A DNA stretch of 64,000 nt from Terramyces sp. JEL0728 (Eukaryota > Chytridiomycota > Chytridiomycetes > Rhizophydiales > Terramycetaceae), in contig JADIIU010000048.1 in the NCBI GenBank assembly GCA_027603945.1, positions 34,410 to 98,409 of the forward strand, written 5' to 3'. Positions 10,227-21,480 of this stretch are shown here, in pieces. Position 1 is the first letter of the stretch. Every line of letters starts with the position of its first letter. The position numbers and the translations under genes are program-made. The notes under the pieces are model-generated. The model worked only from the letters and a program-made list of their open reading frames with translations, was not told the DNA's origin and did no database searches.

Positions 10227-10294
10227 TTGATGGGAAAATTGTAATTCGAAAGAAAGGCAAATATTACGATCACGTTTTATAGTCATACGAGAAA

Positions 10295-10447
10295 ATGGTG
10301 AAGGCACAACTAAACGTGCCGGGAAATTACAATGCTCTAAACAAGGCAGATTCATTGGCCAATCATAAAGATCAAAGGTCACATCTCCGCCAATTACTGA
10401 TAATGTGTCAGGCTTTGATTCAAAAGTTGGATTTCCTCATCGCATGA
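10295..10447 (+). CDS. Candidate small protein, 50 aa
   Basis: An ATG-started frame on the plus strand, divergent from Ecl1 copy 3 (start 68 bp away). It encodes a hydrophilic N-terminus and a C-terminal amphipathic helix (RQLLIMCQALIQKLDFLIA). No family is recognised. It fits the spacing of divergent genes elsewhere in the window, but could be chance or the first exon of a longer gene. Confidence 0.3.
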   Translation: MVKAQLNVPGNYNALNKADSLANHKDQRSHLRQLLIMCQALIQKLDFLIA

Positions 10448-10596
10448 CCATGCTGATCGGAACCAAACGGGATTTGGCTGAAAGAAAAGTTTGTTAGCGA
10501 GAGCTTATTTCATCTTGGCCATCCTTTCAATCTGATTGACATAACATAAATGGTGAAAACTCTTTATTAATCACTAGTCGCAATGAATATACCACA

Positions 10597-11123
10597 TCAA
10601 CTTGAACCAAAGTTCCTAGCCGCGATCTCTTTAAGCATCTTTAACGTCTGCTCTTCCTTCTTTTGTCGCTCCTTTATACGCTCTTCCATCTGCTCTGCCT
10701 TTTCTTTTTGTATTCTCATTCTCTTGGATTTCTGCTGAGCTTCTTTTGCTGCCTGTCGTAGTATTTCTTCATTGAAATCATCGTCTCCAAATATATCCGA
10801 ATCTTTCATTGCCGGATCTACCTCATTCTCTTGCTTGTGATACGCAGTAAGCATCTTTTTCTTTTCCAACAGAGCTTCTCTATTATCAGAATGGGTTACT
10901 TTCCAGTCTTTTTAGGCACTAGTTCTTCCAATACTACTTCTTGATATTTTCTGAATCGCTTTCGCCCCAGCTTTTCTTCATACCGATCTACTGCTTTCAT
11001 TTCCTGCTCTTCATCCCAGTCCAAGTTGCTTACTTTCGAAGCTAATAACTTTGCTTTCTCTTTTGCTCTCTTCCTTTCATTCATCTCTTCAATCGCATCC
11101 TTTGCTTTCTGGCTCATTGGCAT
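10597..11123 (-). CDS. Charged coiled-coil protein, unknown family
   Basis: Exons 11123..10900 and 10879..10597 give 168 aa; the intron is 20 nt (GTAACCCATTCTGATAATAG). The protein is strongly charged, mostly helical, with an acidic DSDIFGDDDF patch and a C-terminus ending TLKMLKEIAARNFG, a pattern seen in uncharacterised fungal nuclear coiled-coil proteins. A coding-like exon lies just upstream: 43 codons from ATG 11348 to 11217, followed by two intron-like units (near 11200-11216 and 11178-11198). I could not join it in frame, so the true start may be 11348. That start is 45 bp from the divergent DGAT2 gene. Confidence 0.6.
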
Positions 11124-11393
11124 GACTGGGTGAGAATAATATCGCTGATCAAGTCTCTTTTTGTTGTATTTCTCAGTAACTACATGTCAGATAAAAGTAC
11201 ACTAGGTTAGCAACAACTATCCCTTGTCGAATAATTTCCACAATTTCTCTTGCGACAGCTCCGCTACTATTTTCTTCTTTTCAATCCGAACCCACAGATC
11301 GAATTCTCTTTTCACTTGTTCGTAATCATCCCTTCCGATATGTTCCATCAGTGAAAAAAATCGGGGGAAGCGCGCAATTGTTTACTAAATTAA

Positions 11394-12398
11394 ATGGTGG
11401 AATATACAGTTTGTGAAACCAAGCCCGTTTCCGCTGCGTATGGGCTGTTCTCTACAACAGTATGGCTGCTGTTGATGTCTCCCATGTTGATTGCATATCC
11501 ATTGTTTTTTGCGCTGTGTTACTACTACCCAATCCTGCGTCTGCCATTACTAGGGTATTTGGCATGGATCTTTGTTCTTGACAGAGGAGCTCTGATTACA
11601 GGACGTAAAAGCTCTTTTAAACGTATTTATTGGAATTTCCCACATTGGAAAGGATTCGCAGGATACTTTCCTGCCAAACTGGTCAAAACAGCAGAGCTTG
11701 ATCCTGCTAAAAAGTATTTGTTTGGGTTTCACCCGCATGGACTGTATGGTATTTCGTTGTTTGCCTGTTGCTACAATCAAGACCAGTGGTTGCAAAAGTC
11801 AATGTTCCCCGGGATTGACTTGTTGGTATGCACACTTCCTGCAAACTTTTACATTCCTTTCTGGCGCGATTGGTTATTGGCTGTAGGGGTGGGAAATTCA
11901 TCTGCAGAATCAATTAGATATCGAATCAACCATGGGGATCCAGGTACCGGGATGGTTATTGCAGTTGGAGGACAAGAAGAGTTCCGCCATATGAGACCGG
12001 GCACTCTGGATTTAGTGTTGAAGAATAGAAAAGGGTTTGTCAAAATCGCTATTCAAACCGGTGTTTCTTTGGTGCCAATCTTGTCATTTGGAGAAAACGA
12101 TCTATATGAACCAATCCAGAACAGAAAAGTCAAGAAAATCATGAACAGTGTCTTTTACACTCTGTTTAAAGCTTCTGCGCCATTGATTTACGGGAGATGG
12201 GGGACTCTGATTCCAAAGAAGAAGCCTATCTATTGTGTAGTTGGCAGGCCACTGGAAATCAAAGAAGCGAATCCGCATCCTACTACCGAAGAGATTAATC
12301 GCGTCCACAAAGAATATCTCCAAAACATGCAGCAGTTGTACGATGATTTCAAAGACATTTTCCACAAAGATAGGGTTAAAGATATGACATTTGTCTGA
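11394..12398 (+). CDS. Diacylglycerol O-acyltransferase 2 (DGAT2 family)
   Basis: Intronless, 334 aa, near the usual fungal/animal length. It converts diacylglycerol and acyl-CoA to triacylglycerol at the ER and lipid droplets. Two hydrophobic segments lie at about residues 20-65, followed by the YFP motif (91-93), the catalytic HPHG motif (113-116) and a GGQEE block near 192 in the position of the family's GG-xE segment. The closely related monoacylglycerol and wax acyltransferases of the same family cannot be excluded. The start ATG is 45 bp from a divergent minus-strand ORF. TGA is followed directly by ATAAA, so the 3' UTR is short. Confidence 0.92.
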   Translation: MVEYTVCETKPVSAAYGLFSTTVWLLLMSPMLIAYPLFFALCYYYPILRLPLLGYLAWIFVLDRGALITGRKSSFKRIYWNFPHWKGFAGYFPAKLVKTAELDPAKKYLFGFHPHGLYGISLFACCYNQDQWLQKSMFPGIDLLVCTLPANFYIPFWRDWLLAVGVGNSSAESIRYRINHGDPGTGMVIAVGGQEEFRHMRPGTLDLVLKNRKGFVKIAIQTGVSLVPILSFGENDLYEPIQNRKVKKIMNSVFYTLFKASAPLIYGRWGTLIPKKKPIYCVVGRPLEIKEANPHPTTEEINRVHKEYLQNMQQLYDDFKDIFHKDRVKDMTFV

Positions 12399-12518
12399 AT
12401 AAAAGCTGTTGCACTTGAAGCAGTTTCGAATTACAAGAGCAGTTCAAAGCTATCGCGTCACCAATGTCTACCGAATAAAGCCTAAATATAATGAATACCA
12501 GGTATATATTAAACATAA

Positions 12519-13652
12519 TTAAATAAATTGCCATTGAACGTAACATAAACGTCCAATCTCGGAAATTCTATTGTAAACACCTAATGCCTGCCAGACAGCC
12601 CCGTTACCATCAATGTTATCTACCCCGACACAGCCTTGGCATTTGTCAACTACAGTTGCGACGATGGATTGGCCGTTTGGAACAATAGTAATTTGGACCT
12701 TTCTTCCACAAGCATCTGTACCGGTTGGGAAAAAGTCGAGAGATAGAGCAACTACAGGAGTGCTGCCAAGGTTTGGGTAGGCGGTGTATGGAGGACATGC
12801 ACTCCCAGGATCAGAGCTGTATCCAGTCAAAGTTGAATACTTGATACCACTAGAAACAGATGATTGAGGTCTAACGCAAGTTGGGGCAGCAGAGGAGGCC
12901 AAGTAAGACGGGGTTTGGGTAATTTGACATCCATTGGGAGAAAAGGCAGATTGACAGCCTGCACTACAGTAATTGTTGTCATTGCCACAGTTTCCAGACG
13001 AGGAGCAACATTGTCCGTAAATACAGCTAACACCTCCTCCACAAGAACCGCCAGGTCTAAGATTGGTAATTCCAGAAGCAATACCAGGCACTGAAGCAGG
13101 GATTGGCAGAGAAACCGACTGGGAACCGGATGAGGATCCAGCTGCAGGCACACATTGGGAATACCAAACACTTTGAACAACACAGGAACCAGATGCACAA
13201 GTAGTTGCACCAGTGTATCCCTGGCCACCACATTGCCCATACAATGGGACGGATGCTCCAGTGTTTCCAGTGCTGGCAGGCGCGCTTCCAGACGATCCAG
13301 ATGAAGACCCTGGAAGACACTGGGAATACCAAACACTCTGGACTTGACAGGAACCAGACGAACACAAAGTTGCACCAGTGTATCCCTGGCCACCACATTG
13401 TCCGTACAATGGTACAGATCCGCCAGAACCACCACTAGATGATCCAGACAAAGACCCTGGAAGACACTGGGAATACCAAACGCTCTGAACCTGGCAAGTG
13501 TATCCAGCTACGCAGGTAGTAGAACCATAGTAGCCCTGGCCACCACATTGTCCATACCCTGAAACTGCACTGGCTGAACCGACGACTGATCCAGACGAAT
13601 AATATTGAGCTCTATATAGTGATAGTAACGCAAAAGTATGGACAGAAAACAT
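12519..13652 (-). CDS. Secreted CBM1x3-CBM18-expansin-like protein 1
   Basis: Intronless, 377 aa. After a signal-like N-terminus come three CBM1 cellulose-binding modules (YGQCGGQGY...QSVWYSQC), separated by Ser/Gly linkers, one CBM18 hevein-type chitin-binding module (GGSCGGG...CCSSSGNCG...C), and a C-terminal double-psi beta-barrel of the expansin/RlpA type ending CYVQWQF. Such proteins bind and loosen cellulose or chitin-containing walls without hydrolysis. First of three tandem paralogues, which differ in CBM1 number (3, 3, 2) and intron content. The near-identical CBM1 copies suggest recent internal duplication. Confidence 0.9.
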   Translation of the reverse strand: MFSVHTFALLSLYRAQYYSSGSVVGSASAVSGYGQCGGQGYYGSTTCVAGYTCQVQSVWYSQCLPGSLSGSSSGGSGGSVPLYGQCGGQGYTGATLCSSGSCQVQSVWYSQCLPGSSSGSSGSAPASTGNTGASVPLYGQCGGQGYTGATTCASGSCVVQSVWYSQCVPAAGSSSGSQSVSLPIPASVPGIASGITNLRPGGSCGGGVSCIYGQCCSSSGNCGNDNNYCSAGCQSAFSPNGCQITQTPSYLASSAAPTCVRPQSSVSSGIKYSTLTGYSSDPGSACPPYTAYPNLGSTPVVALSLDFFPTGTDACGRKVQITIVPNGQSIVATVVDKCQGCVGVDNIDGNGAVWQALGVYNRISEIGRLCYVQWQFI

Positions 13653-14025
13653 TGAAACTTTTTGGAACGGAAAAAGAGTGGTTATTTATATACAAATCCT
13701 TAATGGGATCTCGGAAATAATGATCAGTCATAAAAATAAAACTTTTTGGGGATTTTTGTCGTGATCCACAGCTTATATAAATACCAGAAATCGCCACTAC
13801 CGTTTTGCACAAAGTTTAAATAGTTTAGTTCCGGTACTGAATATGGCAAATCCGATACCCTCCAAATTAAAACAGCATTTAAAATTAAGTTCGGAGAATT
13901 AAAAAGGAACCGCACTGATACTCACCAATAAAAAAAATAAGAGATCGCACTTAAGGCAAGTGCCACCCATTGGGATTCTCAGTTTGAAGGATTTTACCAA
14001 AATGATAGATGAACAGGAAATATAT

Positions 14026-15296
14026 TTAAATAAACTGCCATTGCACGTAGCAAACTCCTCCGATTTCTAATTTTCTCTCCAACAATCCAAGAGACTCCCA
14101 AACCTGATCGTTCGCGTCGATATTGTCAACTCCGATACACCTACTATTAATTTGCAATTACCCTTCGCAGATATCGACCACGGTAGCAATTACAGACGGC
14201 CCATTCGGAACAACTGTAATCTGAATTTTTTTGTAGCATGCATTAGCCTGAGCATATATTGCAGGAGAAAGTGCAACTACTGGGGTACCTAATGGAGAGA
14301 ATTTGGTATATGGTGGACAAGCGCTTCCAGGCGAAGGATCATAGTTTGTTAATGTAGAGTACATTTTCCCACCAGTTGTAGAAATGGATGACGGTGGTCG
14401 AATACATTGCGATTCAGTGTCAGCACCGTAAGCTGGAGGAGTAGATACTTGACAGCCATTTGGAGAGAACAATGCTTGGCACCCTGATCCACAGTATTGA
14501 GCGCTATTTCCGCAGTTACCAGACGATGAGCAACATTCTCCATAGATACAAGCAACACCATTTCCACAGGAACCACCGGGTCTCAAATTGGTTTTGGCTG
14601 TTGCATAGTTAAAAAGAGATGAAGCAACTGCTGGAAGGGCTGCAGGTACAGGTGCAGAATACGCTGGTGGCGAGGCAGACTGTGTAGCGTGAGTAGATGA
14701 GGAATTAGGAAGACATTGAGAGTACGATTGGCTTACTACTTGACATACAGAGCTTGGGCTGCATGCAGTAGGTCCGCTATATCCAGCACCACCACACTGG
14801 GCATAGTCGGCTGCAGTCTCTTGATCACTGTTGGAAGTGGTCGTCGACAAACGTATTGGAGCACTAACAGGCGAAGGCTGACTTTGAATTGCGGTGTCGT
14901 CCATACATTGAGAATACCAATCATTCTGTGCAACACATTTGAGTCCGGTAGCACAAGATGTAGATCCAGTATAACTATTTCCACCTAAATTAGTAGTAAT
15001 TTACCGCATTGTCCAAATGCTGCGACTGATCTGGAAGAGCCGCTTGATCCAGGATCGGAGTTATCAGACCCAGATCCAGATGAATCTGCACTGTTTGAGC
15101 CAGGAAAACATCCAGAGTAATAATCATTGAAATATTTACAGGTATACCCGTCCACGCAAACAGTTGCTCCGGTATAAGCTACTCCGCCGCATTGTCTATA
15201 TGCAGCAACGAGTGTAGCAGATCCAACAACCACTTTGTATGATCCAGTATTCTGCGCGTTCAACGAGGAGATCGAAATTAAGATTTCAAATAGCAT
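14026..15296 (-). CDS. Secreted CBM1x3-CBM18-expansin-like protein 2
   Basis: Exons 15296..15005, 14984..14162 and 14140..14026 give 409 aa. The introns are GTAAATTACTACTAATTTAG (20 nt, inside the second CBM1, after FGQCG) and a 21-nt unit within the C-terminal CEG-CIGVDN segment. The signal-like start is followed by three diverged CBM1 modules, Ser/Ala linkers, a CBM18 module (GGSCGNG...CCSSSGNCG) and the expansin-like barrel. Without splicing the gene appears as three fragments. Same orientation and domain order as its neighbours. Confidence 0.88.
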
Positions 15297-15717
15297 ATTA
15301 AAAAGTCATTTTTCGTCCTTTTTATCCATATCTCTGACCCCGAATCTCGAGTTCACAGAAATAGACAGAAATTCCAAAAATAAGGATTGCATGGTCTCAA
15401 ACGTTGATTCGACCATATTTTCATCTATTATTGTAATCATTTCTTTACAAAGGTGTTATAGGATATTTTGAGTCGAAACAATTGATTGAAAGTTTGCAAT
15501 GCGCGCTTTAGATTTCATCCTTATTTGAACAGACCGCAATTATTGAGCTTGACGATCACAATCCGAGTAATTGAACCGTTTGCAATTGATTCATGACAGA
15601 GCCTGAATCAATTGCAAAACTACAATCCGAGATGAATGTAACTAATGATATACCAGTGCCTTGGAATACTCGGCCAGCCTTGTTATTTCATGTACCGATG
15701 ATTGAATAAAAATTATA

Positions 15718-16787
15718 TTAAACAAAATGCCATTCTACATAACAAACTCCGCCAATTTCAAGTTTTCTGTCAAGCAATCCAAGTGATTCCCAAACCTGAT
15801 CATTTGCGTCAATATTTTCAATTCCAATACACCTTGATTAAAAAATGATTACCCGACACATTTGTCCACTACAGTAGCGATTACGGAGGGACCATTTGGA
15901 ACGACAGAGATTTGGATTTTCTTGTAGCAGACATTCATGTGCGCATAAATATCCAGCGACAGTGCAACAATTGGAGTGCCCAACGGAGAGAATCTTGTGT
16001 ATGGCGGACAAGCACTTCCAGGTGAAGGGTCATAGTTTGTCATTGTTGAATACATTTTACCGCCTGTAAATGAGATTGATGATGCTGGTCTTATACATGC
16101 CGCTTCAGTATCTGGCCCATAGAGTGGTGGAATTGATACCTGGCAACCGTTTGGAGAAAGCGATGCTTGGCAACCTGATCCACAGTACATTGCAGAGTTC
16201 CCACAGTTTCCAAACGCGGAACAACATTCACCATATATGCACGCGGTACCACTTCCACAGGAACCGCCAGGTCTCAGATTAGTCTTGGCAGTAGGGTAGT
16301 TGAATGGCGATGGGTTATTTACTGGCGGAGAAACAGGCACAGTGCTAGCAACAGGCGGTTTAGCGGTTACTTGAGGATTGTTTGATCCAGTTCCAGTTCC
16401 TGGTGCATTAGACGCTTGAATGCACTGTGAAAACCACTGGCTAGAATAATTGCACTTGAGTCCAGATTGGCAGCATTTTTTCCCTGTAAATCCTTGTCCT
16501 CCACATTGAGCAAATAATGCTCCACATCCGGTTGATGGTGTTGAGCTCGGAGTTGTAGGTTTTGGGACAGTAGTTTTTTGCGTATTGCCAGATCCAGGTA
16601 AACACTGCGAAAACCATTTGTTTGGAGGAGATCCAGCAGAACAATGTGATCCTGCTGCACAACACGTAGCGCCAGTCCAACTTGCACCACCACATTGTCC
16701 CCATACTGGCGAACAAGCTGACCGTTTAAATGCAAACTGTTCAAAATCTTGCGCATAGATTCCTAGGTACAATATAAATGCAAGCAT
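15718..16787 (-). CDS. Secreted CBM1x2-CBM18-expansin-like protein 3
   Basis: Exons 16787..15853 and 15832..15718 give 349 aa; the 20-nt intron is GTAATCATTTTTTAATCAAG, at the same place as the last intron of protein 2. A signal peptide precedes two CBM1 modules that carry an extra cysteine (TCC, KCC), proline/threonine linkers, one CBM18 module and the expansin-like C-terminal domain. The shared last intron in proteins 2 and 3, absent from protein 1, suggests either loss in protein 1 or a closer relation of 2 and 3. Confidence 0.88.
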
Positions 16788-17086
16788 ATTTATTAATTAC
16801 ACAAGTCACCACTACTTTATATTTGATTTGAAAAAGACTTGAAATAAGGGTGCTCTGACGCGCATATTAAATCATCATGATCAGTGATTGATTGGTGCCA
16901 TATTCAAGATATTAAAAATTTGATTGATTAGACAAAAGGTGGTATTTAATTGATCTAATGTCCTTATATCTGTAACTATGGAGAAACCAGGAGATATGAT
17001 CTTATCGGCAGAATGGTCAGCAATTTAATATTTACGAATTCTTTAGTCGCTAGTTGACATATTCTTTAGTGTACTCTTGCTTGAAA

Positions 17087-17752
17087 ATGCCCACACAGAT
17101 TAATCTTTTTCAAAGTATATCCAATTTATCTGCAAATTTTGTCAAATTGAGCAAAGGCAGGTTTCAAGTTTCTGTTTCTGAAAAAATGAACTTGCTGACC
17201 CACACAAATATCCAATCGTTCGAGTACATTCTCAACTACATTTTCTTTTTCTACTTGCTGAATGTATCTATTAATTATAACCGAATAACAGAAAAGACAA
17301 TCCTAAAGAAACAAAAGGAATTTGAGAAACTCAAGCAGGAATTGGAGTTACTCAACGAAACTAGAAGGAATTTAAAAGCTCAGTTGGAAGATGTTGAGTA
17401 TAGTTCTGATCTACATAGAGGAGAGGAGCCGGGGTTGTCTGTCGAACCAATACAGGAACAATTGAATTCAGAACAACCAGTGATACAGGAAATACAAATT
17501 GAAAACGATACAGACACAGACGTAGACAATACTTCCACTCACGATTCATTTGAAAGCGAAACAAAAACGCTCGGTGAAAATACCATTTCAGAACTGCGCC
17601 AAATGATTATGGAGTACAAGTACATGTCGCAGGAGTTGAGTCAGCTGGAAATGGAGAATACAGAAATTGTTCATTTGTTGGAACAGTCGTCCAAGCGGAA
17701 ATTGGAGTTGTTGTTTCAATTGTCTATCCGTAAAAAGGAAATAAAAGGCTAA
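17087..17752 (+). CDS. Coiled-coil protein with one membrane segment
   Basis: Intronless frame of 221 aa from ATG 17087; the open frame extends further upstream only to a TTG. A hydrophobic segment (about residues 46-62) is followed by a long coiled coil, an acidic linker and a second coiled coil near the C-terminus. The N-terminus is weakly basic and could be a mitochondrial presequence. No family is recognised. It is convergent with the actin-related gene. Confidence 0.6.
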   Translation: MPTQINLFQSISNLSANFVKLSKGRFQVSVSEKMNLLTHTNIQSFEYILNYIFFFYLLNVSINYNRITEKTILKKQKEFEKLKQELELLNETRRNLKAQLEDVEYSSDLHRGEEPGLSVEPIQEQLNSEQPVIQEIQIENDTDTDVDNTSTHDSFESETKTLGENTISELRQMIMEYKYMSQELSQLEMENTEIVHLLEQSSKRKLELLFQLSIRKKEIKG

Positions 17753-17859
17753 TGGTTTGATTTTATGATCGTTGGTGTTGCAGAGCTCTTGCTTAGATAT
17801 TAGTCCCCACAGTTGATAAAAGACGGGTCTATATGTTTGGATAAGTGTTTATTGAGAAT

Positions 17860-18974
17860 TCACTTGAATCGGCCAACAGCAAGACCATGCTCATTATAAT
17901 CCTGTCTGGAAATGTAATCCCTTCCTCCACTTCCAAAAATCAACTGCAATTAAAATAAATTACTTTAGAGACAATAGCTCCACCAAGAAAAGTAACATCA
18001 GCTGGCCTCTCTTTGTACATGGTCATATATTCAGGTATTCTCAACCACTTGATTTCTTTAGGCTGGTACTCGTTCGAAGTCTCTGATGAGGCAATCAGCT
18101 TCGCAGTCTCAATTTCAAACCGTTCTTTTAAACCTACATTAAAAATAATAACCTTGGAGATTAGATGTTCCCCCACAAAGGACAATAGATTCCCATAACC
18201 CCACTCGTCGTGAAGGTTCGCCTGTGGAGTTAATTACAAGCTTCAATGCTTCATGAATACCCATGCAATTCTTTCCAATCAAGTGCGGGTAAAACAATAC
18301 TTCGCAGCACTTGTGCCGTAAATCACCAATAGTAACGCTTTCTCCCTGCACTGTTAATGTAACTGGTTGAATAGGATCTCTAGTCATCACTACACAGCTA
18401 CGCTCTTTTAATTCAGTGATAAACCCTTGATCTTTTTTGTATTGTCGTTTCAGGACATCGTCAATGTCTTTACCGCCGATAGGAATACTCTTTTGACAAG
18501 CGTGAAGTATACTATTATCAGTGATTGGTGTAATATCTGTTGAAGTATGCCCAATATCAATTACTACACCTGTAACCACCCCAATGCCGTAGAGTGAAGC
18601 TAATGGCTGATCCAGCATGTACAACGCGGGAACATTCAACTCCTCAAACATCATTTTTACTACTTGTTCAATTTCATTTCTGCTCCATTTGATTGGGACA
18701 TTTAAAAGTACTGGTGATTCGTTTTGCAGGAAATTTACTCCATTCTTTAAAAATAAAGTAATTCTGGGTTAATAAAAAGTACAGGAATTCCAATAGGTTT
18801 CCTGTTGGCAGTCCATCGGGGAAAACTTGTTTGTTTTTTATATTCGATAGAGCAGACTAGGTTAAAGCAACGTACGAATTTAGGGAGCTGAGTGTAGTCT
18901 GGAGTACCTAGATATGTCTTGAAAGATCCTGGATCAAGGACTATAATATTGGAATCTCTAGGATGAAAGTTCAT
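17860..18974 (-). CDS. Actin-related protein, probably Arp7/Arp9 type
   Basis: Exons 18974..18876, 18856..18783, 18763..18153, 18133..17964 and 17943..17860 give 345 aa; introns are 19, 19, 19 and 20 nt. Actin-fold signatures: LDPGSFKTYLG in place of the first phosphate loop, QPLASLYGIG, VIDIGHTSTDITP in place of the second, LCGGTSNLQG (adenosine-motif position), FLGGAIVSK and a C-terminal YISRQDYNEHG. Several nucleotide-contact residues differ from actin, and the tail resembles fungal Arp7/Arp9 subunits of SWI/SNF and RSC remodellers. Dynactin Arp10/11 is the main alternative. Family certain, subfamily inferred. Confidence 0.85.
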
Positions 18975-19029
18975 GAAAAATTGAAAAATGAAATTGGGAA
19001 AAAGTCTTTAAAAAAAGTTTATTCTAAAA

Positions 19030-20042
19030 TCATAAATTTTCATCTGAGGGAGGATTAAGTTGAATAGTTGGCGGATTCAATACTGGCGTTGCCGGCGGAT
19101 TCAAAAGAGCAGTTGAAGTATTCTCTGTTGAAAACCCAAGTGTTGATGGGATAGGGCTTCCATATTCCATCCTGGGTGATCCATTACTATTTCTACCGAG
19201 TGTATCATGATGATCTATGCTTCTTTCATACTCTCCACTAGCTCTATTTAATATCCCGCTGTCGTTGGATAAATCCCCTGCAATTTCATCATACTCTGGT
19301 GGAGCTCCAACAGTAACAACCGCATTTGAGGTAAGAAACGATCGCACTGTTCTGACGGTTTGTTGCTCTTCATTTCCATCCATAATATAAACAATGGTCT
19401 CTCTTGACGGTACTGGAGTCAAACTTTTATCCGTTACGCTTAACCGTAAATTAGAAGGTCTTGAGAGTTGTCGAAGAGAAAACTGGGAGTTTGTTCTAAT
19501 AGAGTTAATTTCTTCTAAATCCTGCGAGAAAAATCTAGGGCTACTGGTAGATTCGGTATCGGAATCTCCTTCATACGCTACCTGCACTTCTTCGGCAGCT
19601 TCTGTTATTATCGGTTTTTGGGATTTGAACTGTACATATGGAACTAGTCGAACTATTAGACATGATAGGAGGATTAGGACGATCGTAGCTACGGGAACTA
19701 TAAAATAAATAGAAGTCGCTGAAAAAGACATTTGGGTATCGTTATTCGGCGAGGGAGTTGGGGTGGTCTGATTGTTCATTTTTTGCAAGGTTTCACACCA
19801 TGCCTAAAAAAGAAGCAGCCTTTGAAAAATGGCTGGATATGGAATATATTGGGCTTGAAAATGTTTTATTGCAAAGCTTAGATAAGCAAGATTGTGTGTA
19901 GGTGATATTCGAATAATAGTAACTCACGGTCATCTGATCACACGAAAGTTCAATGCTGCAATTCGATTTCGCACTAATCAAGGCTGTGCAGTAAACTATT
20001 TTGATCTAGTAACAATTGGCGAACTCCCGAGTTGACATGCAT
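19030..20042 (-). CDS. Single-pass membrane protein with short Cys ectodomain
   Basis: The safe core is the frame 19779..19030 (249 aa): a Thr/Pro/Asn-rich stretch, one transmembrane helix (IYFIVPVATIVLILLSCLIV) and a long Ser-rich acidic tail with proline-rich repeats near the end. Upstream coding-like sequence can be joined in frame: exons 20042..20025, 20005..19799 and 19767..19030, using a 19-nt intron (GTTCGCCAATTGTTACTAG) and a 31-nt intron, for 320 aa with a signal-like start and about five extracellular cysteines. The 31-nt intron is unusual here, so the 5' structure is tentative. Possibly a sensor or receptor; no family recognised. Confidence 0.55.
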
Positions 20043-20208
20043 ACTTGCGTTTCAACGGTACTATCACTGCGATTTGATTCCCGACAGCTTTTGGAATGTG
20101 GAAGCACGCGCTAGTGTTATTATACTCTTTGGAGTAACAGCCAAATCAAAAATACTGCAGTGTTGATTAAAATTTTCCAACAGGCTATGGTTTTCGACAA
20201 TGACAGAC

Positions 20209-20252
20209 AATAGCATGACATAATCTTCCTTGGCAATTTCAATAATTATGAC
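20209..20252 (+). promoter_or_regulatory. 44-bp block identical upstream of both GPCR genes
   Basis: The same 44 nt, ending on the first five bases of the ORF (ATGAC), occurs at 20209..20252 and 21442..21485, while flanking upstream sequence has diverged. It may be a shared core promoter or leader, or a recent gene-conversion edge. Confidence 0.6.
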
Positions 20253-21212
20253 AGATGTATATCCAGGCTACACAGATATTGCAGTTATACAAGTAGTTTA
20301 TTCAGGCATAGGCATTTTTGCTTGTTCAATACCAATCATTGTAACTTTTCGCAAACAGTATCCAGCAAACCTACTTTTCCCAATTTCCCTGTGCTATATT
20401 AACTTATTGGCATGCCTGTATGTCTTTATATTCAACATTTTAAATGCAAAAGCGCACCATTTTGTGCCGGAAGGTGTGTTGTGCAGGATATACGGGTATA
20501 TCGGATATTTCTTGTGCTGCTTAGGGATCCTGATTTATACATTGACTTCAATCGACAGGTACATGGTTATAGTGTACAGTTTCAATTTGCCGGATACGTT
20601 GATTAAATGCTCGATAGCTGTCTGCACTGTAATATCGTTCCTGATGGGGATCCTGCCAGAATTAATCGATCCAGAAAAAGTATCAATGGCTGTGCAGCCA
20701 TCACATTCATATTGTACACTGTCATACCCCATGTCTAATTTGATCCCAGTAAAAACAGTTTACTACATGACATTGTTAATAATCGGATCTACTCTCGGAA
20801 TAATTGTATTCTGCTATGTAAATATTTACAAAAAGTTTAAAAATACAGTAAAAAAGATTGGGAAAGTAATGTCGCTTGTGAACAAGGAGCGGAAATTGGT
20901 TTTGTGTTGCGCGATCAACTGCAGTACTTTTATGTTTTTCTGGACACCGTTCTTGCTCAAAGTAGAATCCAATTAATGTAGATTTTGTATGAATTCAACA
21001 CTCGAATGGCGATCAATATGTATTACGATGCTTTTACCAATTTTTGTATCATTTGCAGCTATATTATTCCTTCCTTCATGATAATTATATTTGACGCCAG
21101 AATACACACTTATATCAGAAACTTTTTTGGATTAGAAGGACGCAATAGTCAAGCAACCGCTAACAGCAATCAATTTAATTCCAGTGCTCAATTTCAATCT
21201 GAAATGGTGTAA
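20248..21212 (+). CDS. Class-A-like seven-helix receptor 1
   Basis: Exons 20248..20961 and 20982..21212 give 314 aa. The 20-nt intron GTAGAATCCAATTAATGTAG is identical in the paralogue. Seven hydrophobic segments, SIDRY at residues 101-105 (the DRY motif after helix 3), Cys79 before helix 3 and Cys156 in the second outer loop (candidate disulphide), and a basic third inner loop (KKFKNTVKKIGK) are hallmarks of rhodopsin-type receptors. Class-A-like GPCRs are mostly absent from Dikarya but known from early-diverging fungi. The tail is short and Asn/Gln/Ser-rich. Ligand unknown. Start chosen at the only suitable ATG; a 44-bp block ending there is conserved in the duplicate. Confidence 0.82.
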
Positions 21213-21480
21213 TCCATAGTCTGATCATTCTTAATAAAACTTACTCTGTAAAGGAACCATGATTATTTGAATGTGCGCATTTCTCACAGTCTTTGTGCTA
21301 TGGGAAAGTAAGGTGAGGAAATTACACAGTAGGGACAAGCCATCTTTAGCATAGATGGAATAAACCAAATCAAAATAGGTACTGCAGAGTGCACTGTGAT
21401 TAAATTCTTGCTACATCCCGTGGTTTTCAATAATGGCCGATAATAGCATGACATAATCTTCCTTGGCAATTTCAATAATT

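Noticed and set aside
12827..13435. Long minus-strand and plus-strand ORFs overlapping the CBM1 gene
   Set aside because: They are alternate-frame shadows created by the repeated, GC-richer CBM1 modules; the main frame has full domain support.
13050..13570. Regularly spaced similar DNA segments resembling a repeat array
   Set aside because: The repeats encode the CBM1 modules in frame; spacing and content are those of a protein domain repeat, not CRISPR or a satellite.
14141..14161. 18-nt version of the last intron of expansin-like gene 2
   Set aside because: Ending at the first TAG would insert an extra Arg before CIGVDN; the 21-nt form matches both paralogues. The same ambiguity exists for 61483..61503.
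16367..16756. 129-codon ORF inside expansin-like gene 3
   Set aside because: Out-of-frame shadow of the CBM1 region with no domain content.
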